Of a stretch of DNA of 64,000 nucleotides, positions 8,041 through 17,481 are shown in pieces. A program made the position numbers and the translations under genes. Each line of letters starts with the position of its first letter. Within the stretch, counting starts at the first letter, position 1. The notes below the pieces were generated by a model that saw only the letters and a program-made list of their open reading frames with translations, was not told the DNA's origin and did no database searches. The stretch covers positions 1 to 64,000 of the forward strand of contig NZ_JANQLX010000001.1 of assembly GCF_028280385.1 (NCBI RefSeq), in the 5' to 3' direction. The stretch is from Allomuricauda sp. Lineage in GTDB: Bacteria > Bacteroidota > Bacteroidia > Flavobacteriales > Flavobacteriaceae.

Positions 8041-10422
8041 ATGAATGAATATACAAAGTGTCTAGTCTTGTTTTTTTTAATCTTATTGGGTTCTTGCCAA
8101 AAAGAGAATACCATCTCCTTTGCTTCAGATTCGCTGCAAATAGAACTGAATCAGCAAGGCCATGTCATAGGATTGATAGATCGGACCTCCAAGAAGAATT
8201 ATGTACCCCAGGCAACTGAAAGTGCATTGGTGGCCATTGTTGAAGATGGCAAACTAAAACTCCCAACAACCATCCATCCACATGGAGAAAATATTTATCA
8301 GTTATCATTCTTGGAGAGTGACTTGGCCCTTAGGCTGTATATTCAAGAAAAGAGCTCCCATATTGCATTTACCATTGCCGAACTGGAACAGGGAGAGCAG
8401 TTGGAAGCCTTAATATGGGGACCATTTGCCAATACCATTAAAGATACCATAGGGGAAAACATTGGCGTGGTAAGAAATTCAGATTTTGCTTTGGGAATCC
8501 AATCCTTGAACCCAAAGACGACCGCAGGAAAACTGGACAACATCCAGGGAATTGTGAGCTATCACGGAACTGCTGCGGAAGAAACGGAATATGGTTCTGT
8601 GCTTCAGGCCTTTGCCATCAATAGAACACGGGACCTGTCCAACTCAACTTGGGAGGGTTGGGAAAATAAATACGAAGGTAGACCTTACCATGTACTCAAT
8701 GAAGAGGAGGGAGCTGTTACCGGTTCTGCGATTGCCCTGTTTGGTTGCAAACCATCAGGTGTTGTGGACAATATTGGGGAAATTGAAGTGGCGGAAGGAT
8801 TGCCACACCCTGAAATAGATGGGGTTTGGGTAAAAAAATCAAAAGAAACCGGAAGGGCCTATGTTATTTCACCATTTACGGAAGACAACATAGACACCAC
8901 CATAGACTATGTGAAAAAAGCGGGATTGCGTTCCCTCTACCATGAGGGTCCCTTCAAAACTTGGGGCAACTTTGTGTTGGACAAAGAGTTCTTTCCCAAC
9001 CAACGTGAAGGATTAAAAAATTGTGTGACCAAAGCCAAAGCTGCCAATCTTTATATGGGGGTCCACACCTTGACCAATTTCATTACCCCGAACGATCCTT
9101 TTGTTACCCCGGTACCCGATCACCGTTTGGCTTCTTTGGGATCCACCACCTTGGCAAAAGAAATCAGTGCTACGGATACAGAAATAGAAATCTCTGATAT
9201 CAAGCCACTTATAGTAAAGAAAAATAGTAAATTGAATACGGTCCGAATTGGGGATGAATTGGTGCAATATGGTTCTTTCGGCGAGGAAAAACCGTACACC
9301 TTGTACAATTGCAAAAGGGGGGCATGGGGAACCAAGGCGGCTTCCCACCAAAACGGTCAAGAACTGGTCAACCTTCTTGATTTTGCCTATAACACTTTTT
9401 ATCCCGATTGGGATATGCAAAAAGATATGCGCAGTAATCTGGTCAACCTGTTGAATGATTGCGGAATTACCCAAATGGGATTTGATGGCCATGAAGGCTG
9501 TTATGCATCGGGCCATGGGGATTATGCCATGGATCTCTTTGCGCAGGAATGGTATGATCAACTAGATCATGTGGTCATCAACAGTTCCAGTAGGTTAAAG
9601 CACTATTACTGGCATATCAACCATTTTATCAACTGGGGCGAACCTTGGTATGGTGGTTTTAGGGAAAGTCAGGCCGATCGCCGATTTAAGGTACAACCCT
9701 TTCTGGAGCGAAACTACTTAAGGAATATGTTGGGATGGTTCATGATCAAATCCACGACCATACCATCAGATATTGAGTGGATGATGGCAAGGGCAGCGGG
9801 ATACAATGCCGGTTTTGCCTTGGTGTTGCGACTTCCGGAACTCGAGAACAATCCGCATACCGATGAGATTTTGGACATTATCAAAACTTGGGAGCATGCA
9901 CGACTTGACGGAGCATTTACAAAGGAACAGCGGGAACGATTAAAAGATAATAACAACGAATTTCATTTGGAGAAAAAGGACGACGGAAGCCTTGTGCTCC
10001 ACTCCTTTACCACCAATAGTTTTGAACATGTTAAAAAAGTTTTGCAACCAGGGGAGCCCACAGATTCTGAATGGAATTTCAGAAACGATTCAAAGGAGCA
10101 AAAACTACAGTTTAGAATGACAGTAAGCGGAGAGGATGGAAAGATAGGTGATGTTGAATTGGAATTTGACCGTTCCTACACCTTCAACTTACCCAAGGAA
10201 ATCAAAGCCGGATTCTCAATTGTTTGCGATGGTTCCAACATACTGAGAATCTACGACCAAAAGGGAAGATTCACCGAGACTTTTGATATGGGGAGCACAC
10301 CGCCCGTATTGCGAAAAGGGGGACACTACTTCCGCACAAACTGCAAATTCATTGGCAACGATGATCTTAAGGTGAAATTGGTCGTGAAACAAAAAGGATT
10401 GGAAGAAAATTTAAAAGCATAG
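8041..10422 (+). CDS. Unclassified surface lipoprotein, probable TIM-barrel glycoside hydrolase
   Basis: I do not recognise a CAZy family for this 793-residue protein. A lipoprotein signal with lipobox L-L-G-S-C-Q leads into a beta-rich N-terminal domain (~25-265) like those preceding the barrel in GH31, GH36 and GH97 enzymes. A barrel-like region (~275-625) follows, with a candidate catalytic strand M-G-F-D-G-H-E-G (D482, E485) and a second acidic cluster W-E-H-A-R-L-D (E618, D623). A small beta module is inserted at ~375-445 (I-G-D-E-L-V-Q-Y and C-K-R-G-A-W-G-T). The end is beta-sandwich-like. It is the first enzyme gene after susCD and the hairpin, a position often held by key backbone enzymes. 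Fucoidan- or galactan-directed activity is plausible but inferred from context only. Confidence 0.6.
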   Translation: MNEYTKCLVLFFLILLGSCQKENTISFASDSLQIELNQQGHVIGLIDRTSKKNYVPQATESALVAIVEDGKLKLPTTIHPHGENIYQLSFLESDLALRLYIQEKSSHIAFTIAELEQGEQLEALIWGPFANTIKDTIGENIGVVRNSDFALGIQSLNPKTTAGKLDNIQGIVSYHGTAAEETEYGSVLQAFAINRTRDLSNSTWEGWENKYEGRPYHVLNEEEGAVTGSAIALFGCKPSGVVDNIGEIEVAEGLPHPEIDGVWVKKSKETGRAYVISPFTEDNIDTTIDYVKKAGLRSLYHEGPFKTWGNFVLDKEFFPNQREGLKNCVTKAKAANLYMGVHTLTNFITPNDPFVTPVPDHRLASLGSTTLAKEISATDTEIEISDIKPLIVKKNSKLNTVRIGDELVQYGSFGEEKPYTLYNCKRGAWGTKAASHQNGQELVNLLDFAYNTFYPDWDMQKDMRSNLVNLLNDCGITQMGFDGHEGCYASGHGDYAMDLFAQEWYDQLDHVVINSSSRLKHYYWHINHFINWGEPWYGGFRESQADRRFKVQPFLERNYLRNMLGWFMIKSTTIPSDIEWMMARAAGYNAGFALVLRLPELENNPHTDEILDIIKTWEHARLDGAFTKEQRERLKDNNNEFHLEKKDDGSLVLHSFTTNSFEHVKKVLQPGEPTDSEWNFRNDSKEQKLQFRMTVSGEDGKIGDVELEFDRSYTFNLPKEIKAGFSIVCDGSNILRIYDQKGRFTETFDMGSTPPVLRKGGHYFRTNCKFIGNDDLKVKLVVKQKGLEENLKA

Positions 10423-10426
10423 ATCG

Positions 10427-12043
10427 ATGAGGGTTAGGGACATGGCAGTTGTTTGCATAGGTATTGGCCTTATGGGTATATCTGGTGTTATAGCGCAAGG
10501 TAAATTCAAATACCAGGATCCAACAGCAACTAATGGGACTAGTTTAGCGGTTCTAGCTGAAAGGACAATGTTGAAACAGAAGATTTGGCAACTGCCACTG
10601 TCCCTTAATACCACCATCAATAATGAACAAAAGATTACGGAGCAACCAACCAGACCACAGGTAAACAAGAAACCAAATATCGTAATCGTCTTTACCGATG
10701 ACCAAGGCTATTCGGACCTAGGTGTGTTTGGTGCCAAGGGTTTTACCACCCCGCACATAGATCAGATGGCCAAGGAGGGGATGAAATTTACCGACTTTTA
10801 TGTGGCATCCTCAGTTTGCTCACCCTCAAGGGCTGCATTGCTTACGGGCTGTTATCCACAAAGAATAGGGATTCCCGGCGTATTGTTTCCGGAACGGGAG
10901 AATACGAAATGGGACCCCACGGACCGCAAATCCAAAACGGGGATTCACAAAGATGAGACCACCATTGCCGAAATGCTAAAGGACCACGGGTATGCAACGG
11001 CCTGTTTTGGAAAATGGCATTTGGGGCACCATAAACCTTTTATGCCCCTGCAGCAAGGTTTCGATGAGTATTTTGGACTTCCCTATTCGAACGACATGAG
11101 GCCGGGTAAAAAACCTGGCAAAACACCATATCCCAAGTTACCCTTGATAAAGGACAACGAGGTACACCGATATATGAATGATGACCAATCAAGCCTGACC
11201 ACGGAATATACGGAGCATGCTATCAACTTCATAAAAAGTAACAAGGACCGTCCTTTTTTTATGTATGTGGCCCATAGCATGCCCCATATTCCACTTTATG
11301 TCTCCGACAAGTTTGAAGGACATTCCAAAAAGGGCATTTACGGTGATGTCATTGAAGAAATAGATTGGTCGGTTGGACAGATCAATGCCACCCTAAAGGA
11401 ATTGGGACTGGAAGAGAATACCCTGGTCATCTTTACAAGCGATAACGGGCCTTGGCTCATTTTCGGCGAGCATGGCGGGTCCTCAACGCCATTGCGTGAA
11501 GGGAAATTCACCACATTTGAAGGTGGGCAACGTGTTCCCTGTATCATGAAATGGCCAGCGCAAATACCTAGCGGAAAGGTATGTGATGAGATTGCCACTA
11601 CGATGGATTTTCTACCCACCATAGCTGAAATCTCCGGAGCTAAACTACCTGATAGAAAAATTGATGGTCACAATATTACCGAGTTGCTTAAAGGAAAAGG
11701 CAATGCCAAAAGTCCCACGGAGGAATTTTATTACTACAGGGGATGGAAGTTGGAGGCCATTAGAAAGGGGAAGTGGAAATTACATGTACCGCATAAGTAT
11801 AATAATGTGATAGCTGCGGCCGATGGCAATGCGCATGGGCGAAAAAATATTCCATCAGAAATAGGACTGTCCCTGTTTGACCTTTCCAAAGATGTAGGAG
11901 AGCAAAACGATGTATCGAAAGAACATCCGAAGGTTGTCCAGGAATTACTGAAAAAAATGGATGCTATGAAACAAGAACTGGGAGACGATGAATTCAGTGG
12001 AAATGGGAAAAGACCCAGCGGGGTAATCACAAAAAAATTATAA
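10427..12043 (+). CDS. S1-family sulfatase with an unusual N-terminal extension
   Basis: A 538-residue formylglycine-dependent sulfatase. The S1 core begins at ~79 with P-N-I-V-I-V-F-T-D-D-Q-G (metal-binding Asp pair). The modified cysteine is C131 in C-S-P-S-R. F-G-K-W-H-L-G and F-T-S-D-N-G-P-W complete the active site. It shares the G-L-P-Y-S-N-D-M motif with the sulfatases at 12831 and 36882, a cerebroside-sulfatase/arylsulfatase-A-like clade. Between the signal peptide (~1-23) and the core are about 55 low-complexity residues absent from its paralogues. It starts four bases after the previous stop. It probably removes a sulfate ester from the fucose-rich polymer; the position attacked cannot be told. 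Confidence 0.92.
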   Translation: MRVRDMAVVCIGIGLMGISGVIAQGKFKYQDPTATNGTSLAVLAERTMLKQKIWQLPLSLNTTINNEQKITEQPTRPQVNKKPNIVIVFTDDQGYSDLGVFGAKGFTTPHIDQMAKEGMKFTDFYVASSVCSPSRAALLTGCYPQRIGIPGVLFPERENTKWDPTDRKSKTGIHKDETTIAEMLKDHGYATACFGKWHLGHHKPFMPLQQGFDEYFGLPYSNDMRPGKKPGKTPYPKLPLIKDNEVHRYMNDDQSSLTTEYTEHAINFIKSNKDRPFFMYVAHSMPHIPLYVSDKFEGHSKKGIYGDVIEEIDWSVGQINATLKELGLEENTLVIFTSDNGPWLIFGEHGGSSTPLREGKFTTFEGGQRVPCIMKWPAQIPSGKVCDEIATTMDFLPTIAEISGAKLPDRKIDGHNITELLKGKGNAKSPTEEFYYYRGWKLEAIRKGKWKLHVPHKYNNVIAAADGNAHGRKNIPSEIGLSLFDLSKDVGEQNDVSKEHPKVVQELLKKMDAMKQELGDDEFSGNGKRPSGVITKKL

Positions 12044-12051
12044 GTCCAGTT

Positions 12052-12082
12052 GGGATGCCCGCAAAGTCATTATGCGAATCCC
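12052..12082 (+). other. Imperfect hairpin in the gap before the SGNH gene
   Basis: GGGAT (12052-12056) pairs with ATCCC (12078-12082), and GCA (12061-12063) with TGC (12073-12075), across a small internal loop. It lies in the 93-base gap after the first sulfatase, with no T-run. It could be an mRNA processing element or chance. Confidence 0.25.
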
Positions 12083-12136
12083 GGGATTTGTTAAACATCA
12101 AATTAACTATTGACGAAAATAAAGTAAGAGAACAAT

Positions 12137-12826
12137 ATGAAAAGACGGCATTTTCTTGGGACCATGGTACTTGGCTATGGTAGCCTTCTTATTCCGAATG
12201 TTTTATCTGCCAAAAAAGCCAAATCGCTTCCCAATATATTGCTCTTGGGCGACTCCATATCCCTGGGTTACACGGAATATGTGAAAGAAAAGCTAAAAGG
12301 TAAGGCAAATATCATTCGGCCCTTGAACAAGGGCGGTGGCTATATAAATTGCCAGGGAACCACGAATGGATTACGACATGTGGAAGAATGGTTGGGATTG
12401 GCACCAAAATGGGACATGATATATTTCAATTTTGGACTGCACGACCTAAAACATGTAGACCCGGAGACAGGAAAAAACAGCAAAAAACAAGAAGATCCGC
12501 AACAAGCGGACTTAAAAACATATAAAAAGAATCTCACGGCAATTGTGGAAAAACTAAAGTCCACAAACGCCAAATTGATATTTGCTACCACCACTTCCTA
12601 TCCGGATCGCCCCGGAGGACCCTTAAGAAGGGCAGATCAACCCAAAAAATACAATAAAGTGGCGCTTCAGGTAATGAAAAAGTTCGATGTACAAATCGAT
12701 GACCTGAATGCCCTGACATTACCGAGACTTGCCGAATTGCAGTTGCCCAACAATGTTCATTTTACGAAAAAGGGAAGTGAAGTGCTGGGTAAGCATGTTG
12801 CCAAAAGCATGCTGGAATCATTATAA
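12137..12826 (+). CDS. SGNH/GDSL-family hydrolase, probable carbohydrate O-acetylesterase
   Basis: A 229-residue exported esterase-like protein. The N-terminus (M-K-R-R-H-F-L) resembles a twin-arginine or ordinary signal. The catalytic serine is S40 in G-D-S-I-S-L-G-Y-T-E-Y. Block III is N-F-G-L-H-D. The catalytic histidine is H208 in N-N-V-H-F-T, where many relatives have Asp before the His. The C-terminal half of the sulfatase fusion at 29649-32012 is a clear paralogue (G-Y-T-E-Y-V and G-L-H-D-L-K shared). Here it lies between two sulfatase genes, five bases ahead of the second. Likely role: removing acetyl groups so that sulfatases and fucosidases can act. Confidence 0.85.
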   Translation: MKRRHFLGTMVLGYGSLLIPNVLSAKKAKSLPNILLLGDSISLGYTEYVKEKLKGKANIIRPLNKGGGYINCQGTTNGLRHVEEWLGLAPKWDMIYFNFGLHDLKHVDPETGKNSKKQEDPQQADLKTYKKNLTAIVEKLKSTNAKLIFATTTSYPDRPGGPLRRADQPKKYNKVALQVMKKFDVQIDDLNALTLPRLAELQLPNNVHFTKKGSEVLGKHVAKSMLESL

Positions 12827-12830
12827 CACA

Positions 12831-14345
12831 ATGAAAATGGAGGATGGAATTGGAAACATGAGGTTGAAAAAGGGAGCCCCAATGCTTTTATTATGCCTGC
12901 TGATTTTCTGTTACAACAAGATGGCAGGTCATCAGAGAACGGGCGATCAACCCAATTTTATTATCATTTATACCGATGATCTAGGATATAATGATTTAAG
13001 TTCATTTGGGTCAAAACTTATAAAAACCCCACATTTGGATAATATGGCCAAAGAGGGTATCAAACTGACCAGTTTTTACGTTGGTGCCCCGCTCTGCGGT
13101 CCAAGTCGCGTTTCTCTGATGACCGGCTGTTATCCCCTAAGGCCCTCCATCCCTAAGGTAGACAAACAACGGAAGTTTCACCCCATTCTTCATAATGAGG
13201 AAGTGACCATTGCGGAAGTCCTCAAAGCGGCTGGATATAGTACCATGGCCATTGGAAAATGGCATTTATCAGGAAGTGGGCGCCAAGCAATTGGTGGTCC
13301 GAAGGATGCTACAGATGTCAGCCAATTTTATATGAAGCATCCACATTTAATGCCAAACGCACAAGGTTTTGACCATTATTACGGCATCCCTTATAGCAAT
13401 GACATGGGCCCAACGGTAATGATGAAGGACAACAAATTTGTGGAATATCCTATTGATCAAACAGGATTGACCACAAGATATACGGATGTGGCCATCCGAT
13501 ATATAAAGGATAAAAAAGATGAACCTTTTTTCCTCTACTTGGCACATAACATGCCCCATACTCCCCTCTACCCCGCCCAAGAATTTAAGGGTAGATCTGC
13601 CTACGGGTTGTATGGGGATTGTGTTGAGGAAATCGATTTTAATGTGGGACGTTTGCTCCAAACCTTGAAAGAAGAAGGTATTGACAAAAATACCTTTGTG
13701 ATTTTCACATCGGACAACGGACCATGGATTGAGCCCAGTGCAAACCGTGTTCCGGAAGCCAGGGATTCCAGAAAGCAATCAGGTACAGCAGAACCGCTTC
13801 GGGGTATGAAAATGACGAGTTGGGAAGGCGGTTTTCGCGTGCCTTGTATTGTTCGTTACCCTGCCCGTATTAAACCAGGGCAAGTATCGGACGAACTGGT
13901 AACCAACATGGATCTCTTTCCAACCTTCACCTTTTTGGCAGGAATGGACCTTCCCAAAAACAGAAAGATTGATGGTAAGGACATGATGCCGCTATTGACA
14001 GGACAAACCACTGAAAGCGCCCATGAGGCCTTTTACTACTATAAGTATACCCATTTGGACGCTGTCCGAAATAATCGCTACAAGCTGGTATTTGCAAGAC
14101 CGGCAAAACCGAAGGACATTGGCTGGTACGGCAGGTTACAGACCGAGCTTAAAACCCCAATGCTCTTTGATTTAAAATTGGATATGGGCGAAACCAAGGA
14201 TGTGAGTGCGCAACATCCTGAAATTGTGGCCCATTTGGAGCAACTTGCGGAAAATATGAGGGAAGATTTAGGGGACAAGGGACAGTTGGGTAAGGGATGG
14301 CGCGGTTCGTACCGATGGGAATATGAAAATACTTTTAAGGAGTAA
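12831..14345 (+). CDS. S1-family sulfatase (GLPYSND clade)
   Basis: A 504-residue exported sulfatase. F-I-I-I-Y-T-D-D-L-G gives the metal-binding pair, C89 in C-G-P-S-R is the formylglycine precursor, I-G-K-W-H-L-S the sulfate-binding Lys/His, and F-T-S-D-N-G-P-W the second metal site. G-I-P-Y-S-N-D-M places it with the sulfatases at 10427 and 36882. The ATG at 12831, five bases after the SGNH stop, is the first non-overlapping start. The ATG at 12858 gives a cleaner signal peptide (M-R-L-K-K-G, then a Leu-rich core) and may be the true one, making C80 the modified residue. A longer frame reaching back to 12729 is spurious. Substrate position unknown. Confidence 0.92.
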   Translation: MKMEDGIGNMRLKKGAPMLLLCLLIFCYNKMAGHQRTGDQPNFIIIYTDDLGYNDLSSFGSKLIKTPHLDNMAKEGIKLTSFYVGAPLCGPSRVSLMTGCYPLRPSIPKVDKQRKFHPILHNEEVTIAEVLKAAGYSTMAIGKWHLSGSGRQAIGGPKDATDVSQFYMKHPHLMPNAQGFDHYYGIPYSNDMGPTVMMKDNKFVEYPIDQTGLTTRYTDVAIRYIKDKKDEPFFLYLAHNMPHTPLYPAQEFKGRSAYGLYGDCVEEIDFNVGRLLQTLKEEGIDKNTFVIFTSDNGPWIEPSANRVPEARDSRKQSGTAEPLRGMKMTSWEGGFRVPCIVRYPARIKPGQVSDELVTNMDLFPTFTFLAGMDLPKNRKIDGKDMMPLLTGQTTESAHEAFYYYKYTHLDAVRNNRYKLVFARPAKPKDIGWYGRLQTELKTPMLFDLKLDMGETKDVSAQHPEIVAHLEQLAENMREDLGDKGQLGKGWRGSYRWEYENTFKE

Positions 14346-14436
14346 TACCTTATAACACTTTGACAACCGCATTTTGGTTGAAAACTGGCAACTGAATGGG
14401 GTTAAAACAAAAAGACAAGATCAATAATTAACAAGG

Positions 14437-15978
14437 GTGAAAACACTTCGAAATAAAATAGGATGGATTGCAGGGCTTATGCTCCTAGGGATGTTATCCT
14501 GTAAAATGGAGAAGTCCGAAGAGATTGCGAAGACGCCAAACTTTATAATCATTTTCACCGATGATCAGGGTTATAACGATTTGGGGTGTTATGGTTCCCC
14601 ACTGATCAAAACACCGAACATAGATCAATTGGCCGCTGAAGGAATTCGATTCACCAATTTTTATGCACAACCCGTTTGTGGCCCTTCCCGAACCGCGTTG
14701 ATGACCGGTTGCTACCCTTTAAGGGTGGCCGAAGTGGGCAACATAAAAAGGATGCACCCAATGGTCCATCCCAAGGAGACCCTTTTACCGGAAATATTTC
14801 AAAAAAATGGCTATACCACCGCTTGCGTTGGAAAGTGGGATTTGAATGGCCACGGTTCTGGTTTTAAATTGAAAGAAATGTACCCCACTGAAATGGGCTT
14901 TGACCATTGGTTTGGATTGCCCTCCAGCAATGATGGCGGTACTAAACATGTGTACCGAAACGAGACCTTATTGGAGAATCACGGAATTACTGTTGACAAT
15001 GTAACGGCAACCTATACTAAAGAAGCCCTCGATTTTATAGATAAAAACAAGGACCAACCTTTCTTTCTCTATCTGGCCCATACCATGCCCCATACCATTC
15101 TGGGGGCAAGTCCTGAATTTAAAGGGAAATCCAAATACGGACTCTATGGGGATTGCATCGAAGAAATAGATTGGGGTGTTGGTGAGATAAGAAAAAAGTT
15201 GGAACAGCACGGTCTGGATAAAAACACGGTCATCTTTTTTACATCGGATAATGGGCCATGGCGCGCAAGAGGTACGCATGGAGGTTCCTGTTTCCCACTT
15301 CGAGGGGGAAAGGCAACAACTTGGGAAGGTGGCGTTCGTGTGCCAGCGGTCATGTGGGGGAATGTTGGCATAAAATCAGGGGTGGATGTGGGTCAAGTAT
15401 GCAAAACCATGGATGTTATCCCAACTTTTTTAAGCATAGCCGGCATTGACATTCCCAATGATTTAAATATTGACGGACAGGATTTGACCTCGGTAGTGAC
15501 CACCAAGCTTTCAGAAGAAGAGATTTCAGAAGAATATTATTATTACTACTATACCCATTTGCAGGCGGTTCGTAAGGGAGATTGGAAACTGGTTCTTCCC
15601 AGAGATCAGGCACCCAAATGGTTGCCCAATAACATGATGAGCCGTTATCGACGCGAGGATATGGAAGCAGTTCGGGATTTTGAGCTGTACAATTTACGGG
15701 ACGATATAGCGGAACGGAGGGATGTGTCAGGGGATCATCCCCAAAAGGTAAATGATTTGTTGGCCCTGGTGGAGAAAGCCCGCAACGACATTGGAGATTT
15801 TAATTCCATAGGAGTGGGTGCTAGGTTTTATGATGAGGACCCAGTAAGGCCTGATGTACTAAAATTTCAGGAGGATGAATCCATTTGGAGGGGTGACCCT
15901 ATACCCATCCATAGCGAATACGACAATGGGGGAAGAATTAGAAAAAACCCCAACCATTTTAAAAAGAAAACAAAGTAA
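14437..15978 (+). CDS. S1-family sulfatase lipoprotein with GKWD in place of GKWH
   Basis: A 513-residue sulfatase with a GTG start. The lipobox G-M-L-S-C suggests membrane anchoring, possibly at the cell surface. F-T-D-D-Q-G, C81 in C-G-P-S-R and F-T-S-D-N-G-P-W are intact. The usual G-K-W-H reads G-K-W-D (K133, D135), so the conserved active-site histidine is replaced. Its G-L-P-S-S-N-D motif relates it to the GLPYSND group. It follows a 91-base gap, one of the larger ones in the train. The His-to-Asp change suggests altered substrate recognition or loss of activity. Confidence 0.9.
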   Translation: MKTLRNKIGWIAGLMLLGMLSCKMEKSEEIAKTPNFIIIFTDDQGYNDLGCYGSPLIKTPNIDQLAAEGIRFTNFYAQPVCGPSRTALMTGCYPLRVAEVGNIKRMHPMVHPKETLLPEIFQKNGYTTACVGKWDLNGHGSGFKLKEMYPTEMGFDHWFGLPSSNDGGTKHVYRNETLLENHGITVDNVTATYTKEALDFIDKNKDQPFFLYLAHTMPHTILGASPEFKGKSKYGLYGDCIEEIDWGVGEIRKKLEQHGLDKNTVIFFTSDNGPWRARGTHGGSCFPLRGGKATTWEGGVRVPAVMWGNVGIKSGVDVGQVCKTMDVIPTFLSIAGIDIPNDLNIDGQDLTSVVTTKLSEEEISEEYYYYYYTHLQAVRKGDWKLVLPRDQAPKWLPNNMMSRYRREDMEAVRDFELYNLRDDIAERRDVSGDHPQKVNDLLALVEKARNDIGDFNSIGVGARFYDEDPVRPDVLKFQEDESIWRGDPIPIHSEYDNGGRIRKNPNHFKKKTK

Positions 15979-15990
15979 AACTGGATTGAT

Positions 15991-17481
15991 ATGAAGATAA
16001 TAAACCCTGTCACATTAAAATTGTTTCTTGGACTCTTCCTTATAGGATGTGTTTCAGCCGAAAAGAAGGAAACCCCAGAACCTGACAAACGACCCAATTT
16101 TTTGTTCATTTTCACTGATGACCAAACCAATGAGTCCATAAATGCCATCAACAATAAGGAGGTAATTACCCCCAATCTGGATAAGTTGGCCAATAGCGGT
16201 GTGGTTTTCACCCATTGTTTTAACCAAGGGTCCTGGTCAGGTGCAGTATGCATAGCCAGTAGGGCCATGTTGATTTCCGGACAGTATCTCTATGCCGCGG
16301 AGCGCGGAGCAGCACAGGATCCCCTATGGGTAGAAGGGTTTACCAATGCCGGTTACGAAACCTTTCTAACAGGAAAATGGCACAATAAGGATGCTACGGC
16401 CTTAAAAAGTTTTAAATATGCGGAAGCCATTGGCGGCGGAATGTACGAATCAATGCACCCGGAGCACAAATGGCACCCGGCCTATGGGAGACCTACGAAG
16501 ACCAACAACAGTTGGAAACCTTGGGACCCCATTTTTACCGGGCATTGGACCCCTAGGGTAAAGGACATTATCTATGATGAAAACGGGACCAAGAAAGTAA
16601 CCGAACGCTATAGGGCCGAACAGCATACCTCCGAATTGTATGCCGATAGGGCCATCAATTTCTTGCAAACCAAGGTAAAGGACTCAGACGATCCATTTTT
16701 TATGTATGTGTCCTTTAATGCGCCACACGACCCACGGCAATCACCTAAGGAATTTGTGGATATGTACCCACCTGAAAATATCTCCATACCGGAAAACTTT
16801 GTGGAACAACATCCTTTTGATCAAGGGGATAGGAGGATTCGCGATGAAAATTTGGCCTCGCACCCCAGGACCATTGAACAACTTAAGGTGCAAAGAGGGG
16901 AGTATTATGCCATCATTTCCCATGCGGACCAGCAAATAGGAAGGATTTTAAAAGCACTCGAAGAAAGCGGGAAGGCAGATAACACCTATATCATATTTTC
17001 AAGTGACCATGGTTTGGCCATGGGTAGACACGGTTTATATGGAAAACAAAACCAGTATGACCACAGTGTTCGCATGCCGCTGATTATTGCCGGACCAGGA
17101 CTGGAAGCCGGAAGAGTGGAAGATGCCTTGGTGTATCTCCCATGTGTCTTTCCAACCACTTATGACCTTGCAGGCTTGGATATTCCAGAAACCGTCGATT
17201 TCAAAAGTTTGAACAGTATTTTGCAAAAGGAGGAGAGTGAAGGTTACGAAAATATTTTTGGGGCCTACAAAAACCTTCAGCGCATGGTGCGTACAGATAA
17301 GCACAAACTTATCGTGTATCCGCACAATGGTATGCAGCAATTATTTGATATTGAAAAAGACCCCGAAGAGATGAATAATCTCATTAACGACCCCAACTAT
17401 CAGTCAGTAAAGCAGGAGATGTATCAAAGATTGAAAGAACAACAACAGGAAACAGGTGATACCTTAAAATTGGAACTTTAA
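15991..17481 (+). CDS. S1-family sulfatase with a CxAxR maturation motif
   Basis: A 496-residue lipoprotein (lipobox L-I-G-C). The core starts F-I-F-T-D-D-Q-T-N-E-S. The formylglycine site is C87 in C-I-A-S-R, with Ala where the other thirteen sulfatases here have Pro. T-G-K-W-H-N and F-S-S-D-H-G-L-A-M-G are present; the D-H-G second metal site resembles iduronate-2-sulfatase-like members. The stop codon overlaps the next start by one base (TAATG), suggesting translational coupling with another sulfatase. The CxAxR form is known to be accepted by radical-SAM maturases and less typical of the oxygen-dependent enzyme. The target sulfate is unknown. Confidence 0.9.
   Translation: MKIINPVTLKLFLGLFLIGCVSAEKKETPEPDKRPNFLFIFTDDQTNESINAINNKEVITPNLDKLANSGVVFTHCFNQGSWSGAVCIASRAMLISGQYLYAAERGAAQDPLWVEGFTNAGYETFLTGKWHNKDATALKSFKYAEAIGGGMYESMHPEHKWHPAYGRPTKTNNSWKPWDPIFTGHWTPRVKDIIYDENGTKKVTERYRAEQHTSELYADRAINFLQTKVKDSDDPFFMYVSFNAPHDPRQSPKEFVDMYPPENISIPENFVEQHPFDQGDRRIRDENLASHPRTIEQLKVQRGEYYAIISHADQQIGRILKALEESGKADNTYIIFSSDHGLAMGRHGLYGKQNQYDHSVRMPLIIAGPGLEAGRVEDALVYLPCVFPTTYDLAGLDIPETVDFKSLNSILQKEESEGYENIFGAYKNLQRMVRTDKHKLIVYPHNGMQQLFDIEKDPEEMNNLINDPNYQSVKQEMYQRLKEQQQETGDTLKLEL

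Noticed and set aside
12729..12830. Upstream extension of the sulfatase at 12831
   Set aside because: The extra residues overlap the SGNH gene, are Cys-rich and do not form a signal peptide; the ATG at 12831 or 12858 is better.
14364..14380. Small hairpin CAACC/GGTTG after the 12831 sulfatase
   Set aside because: Only five pairs, no T-run; too weak to call a terminator.
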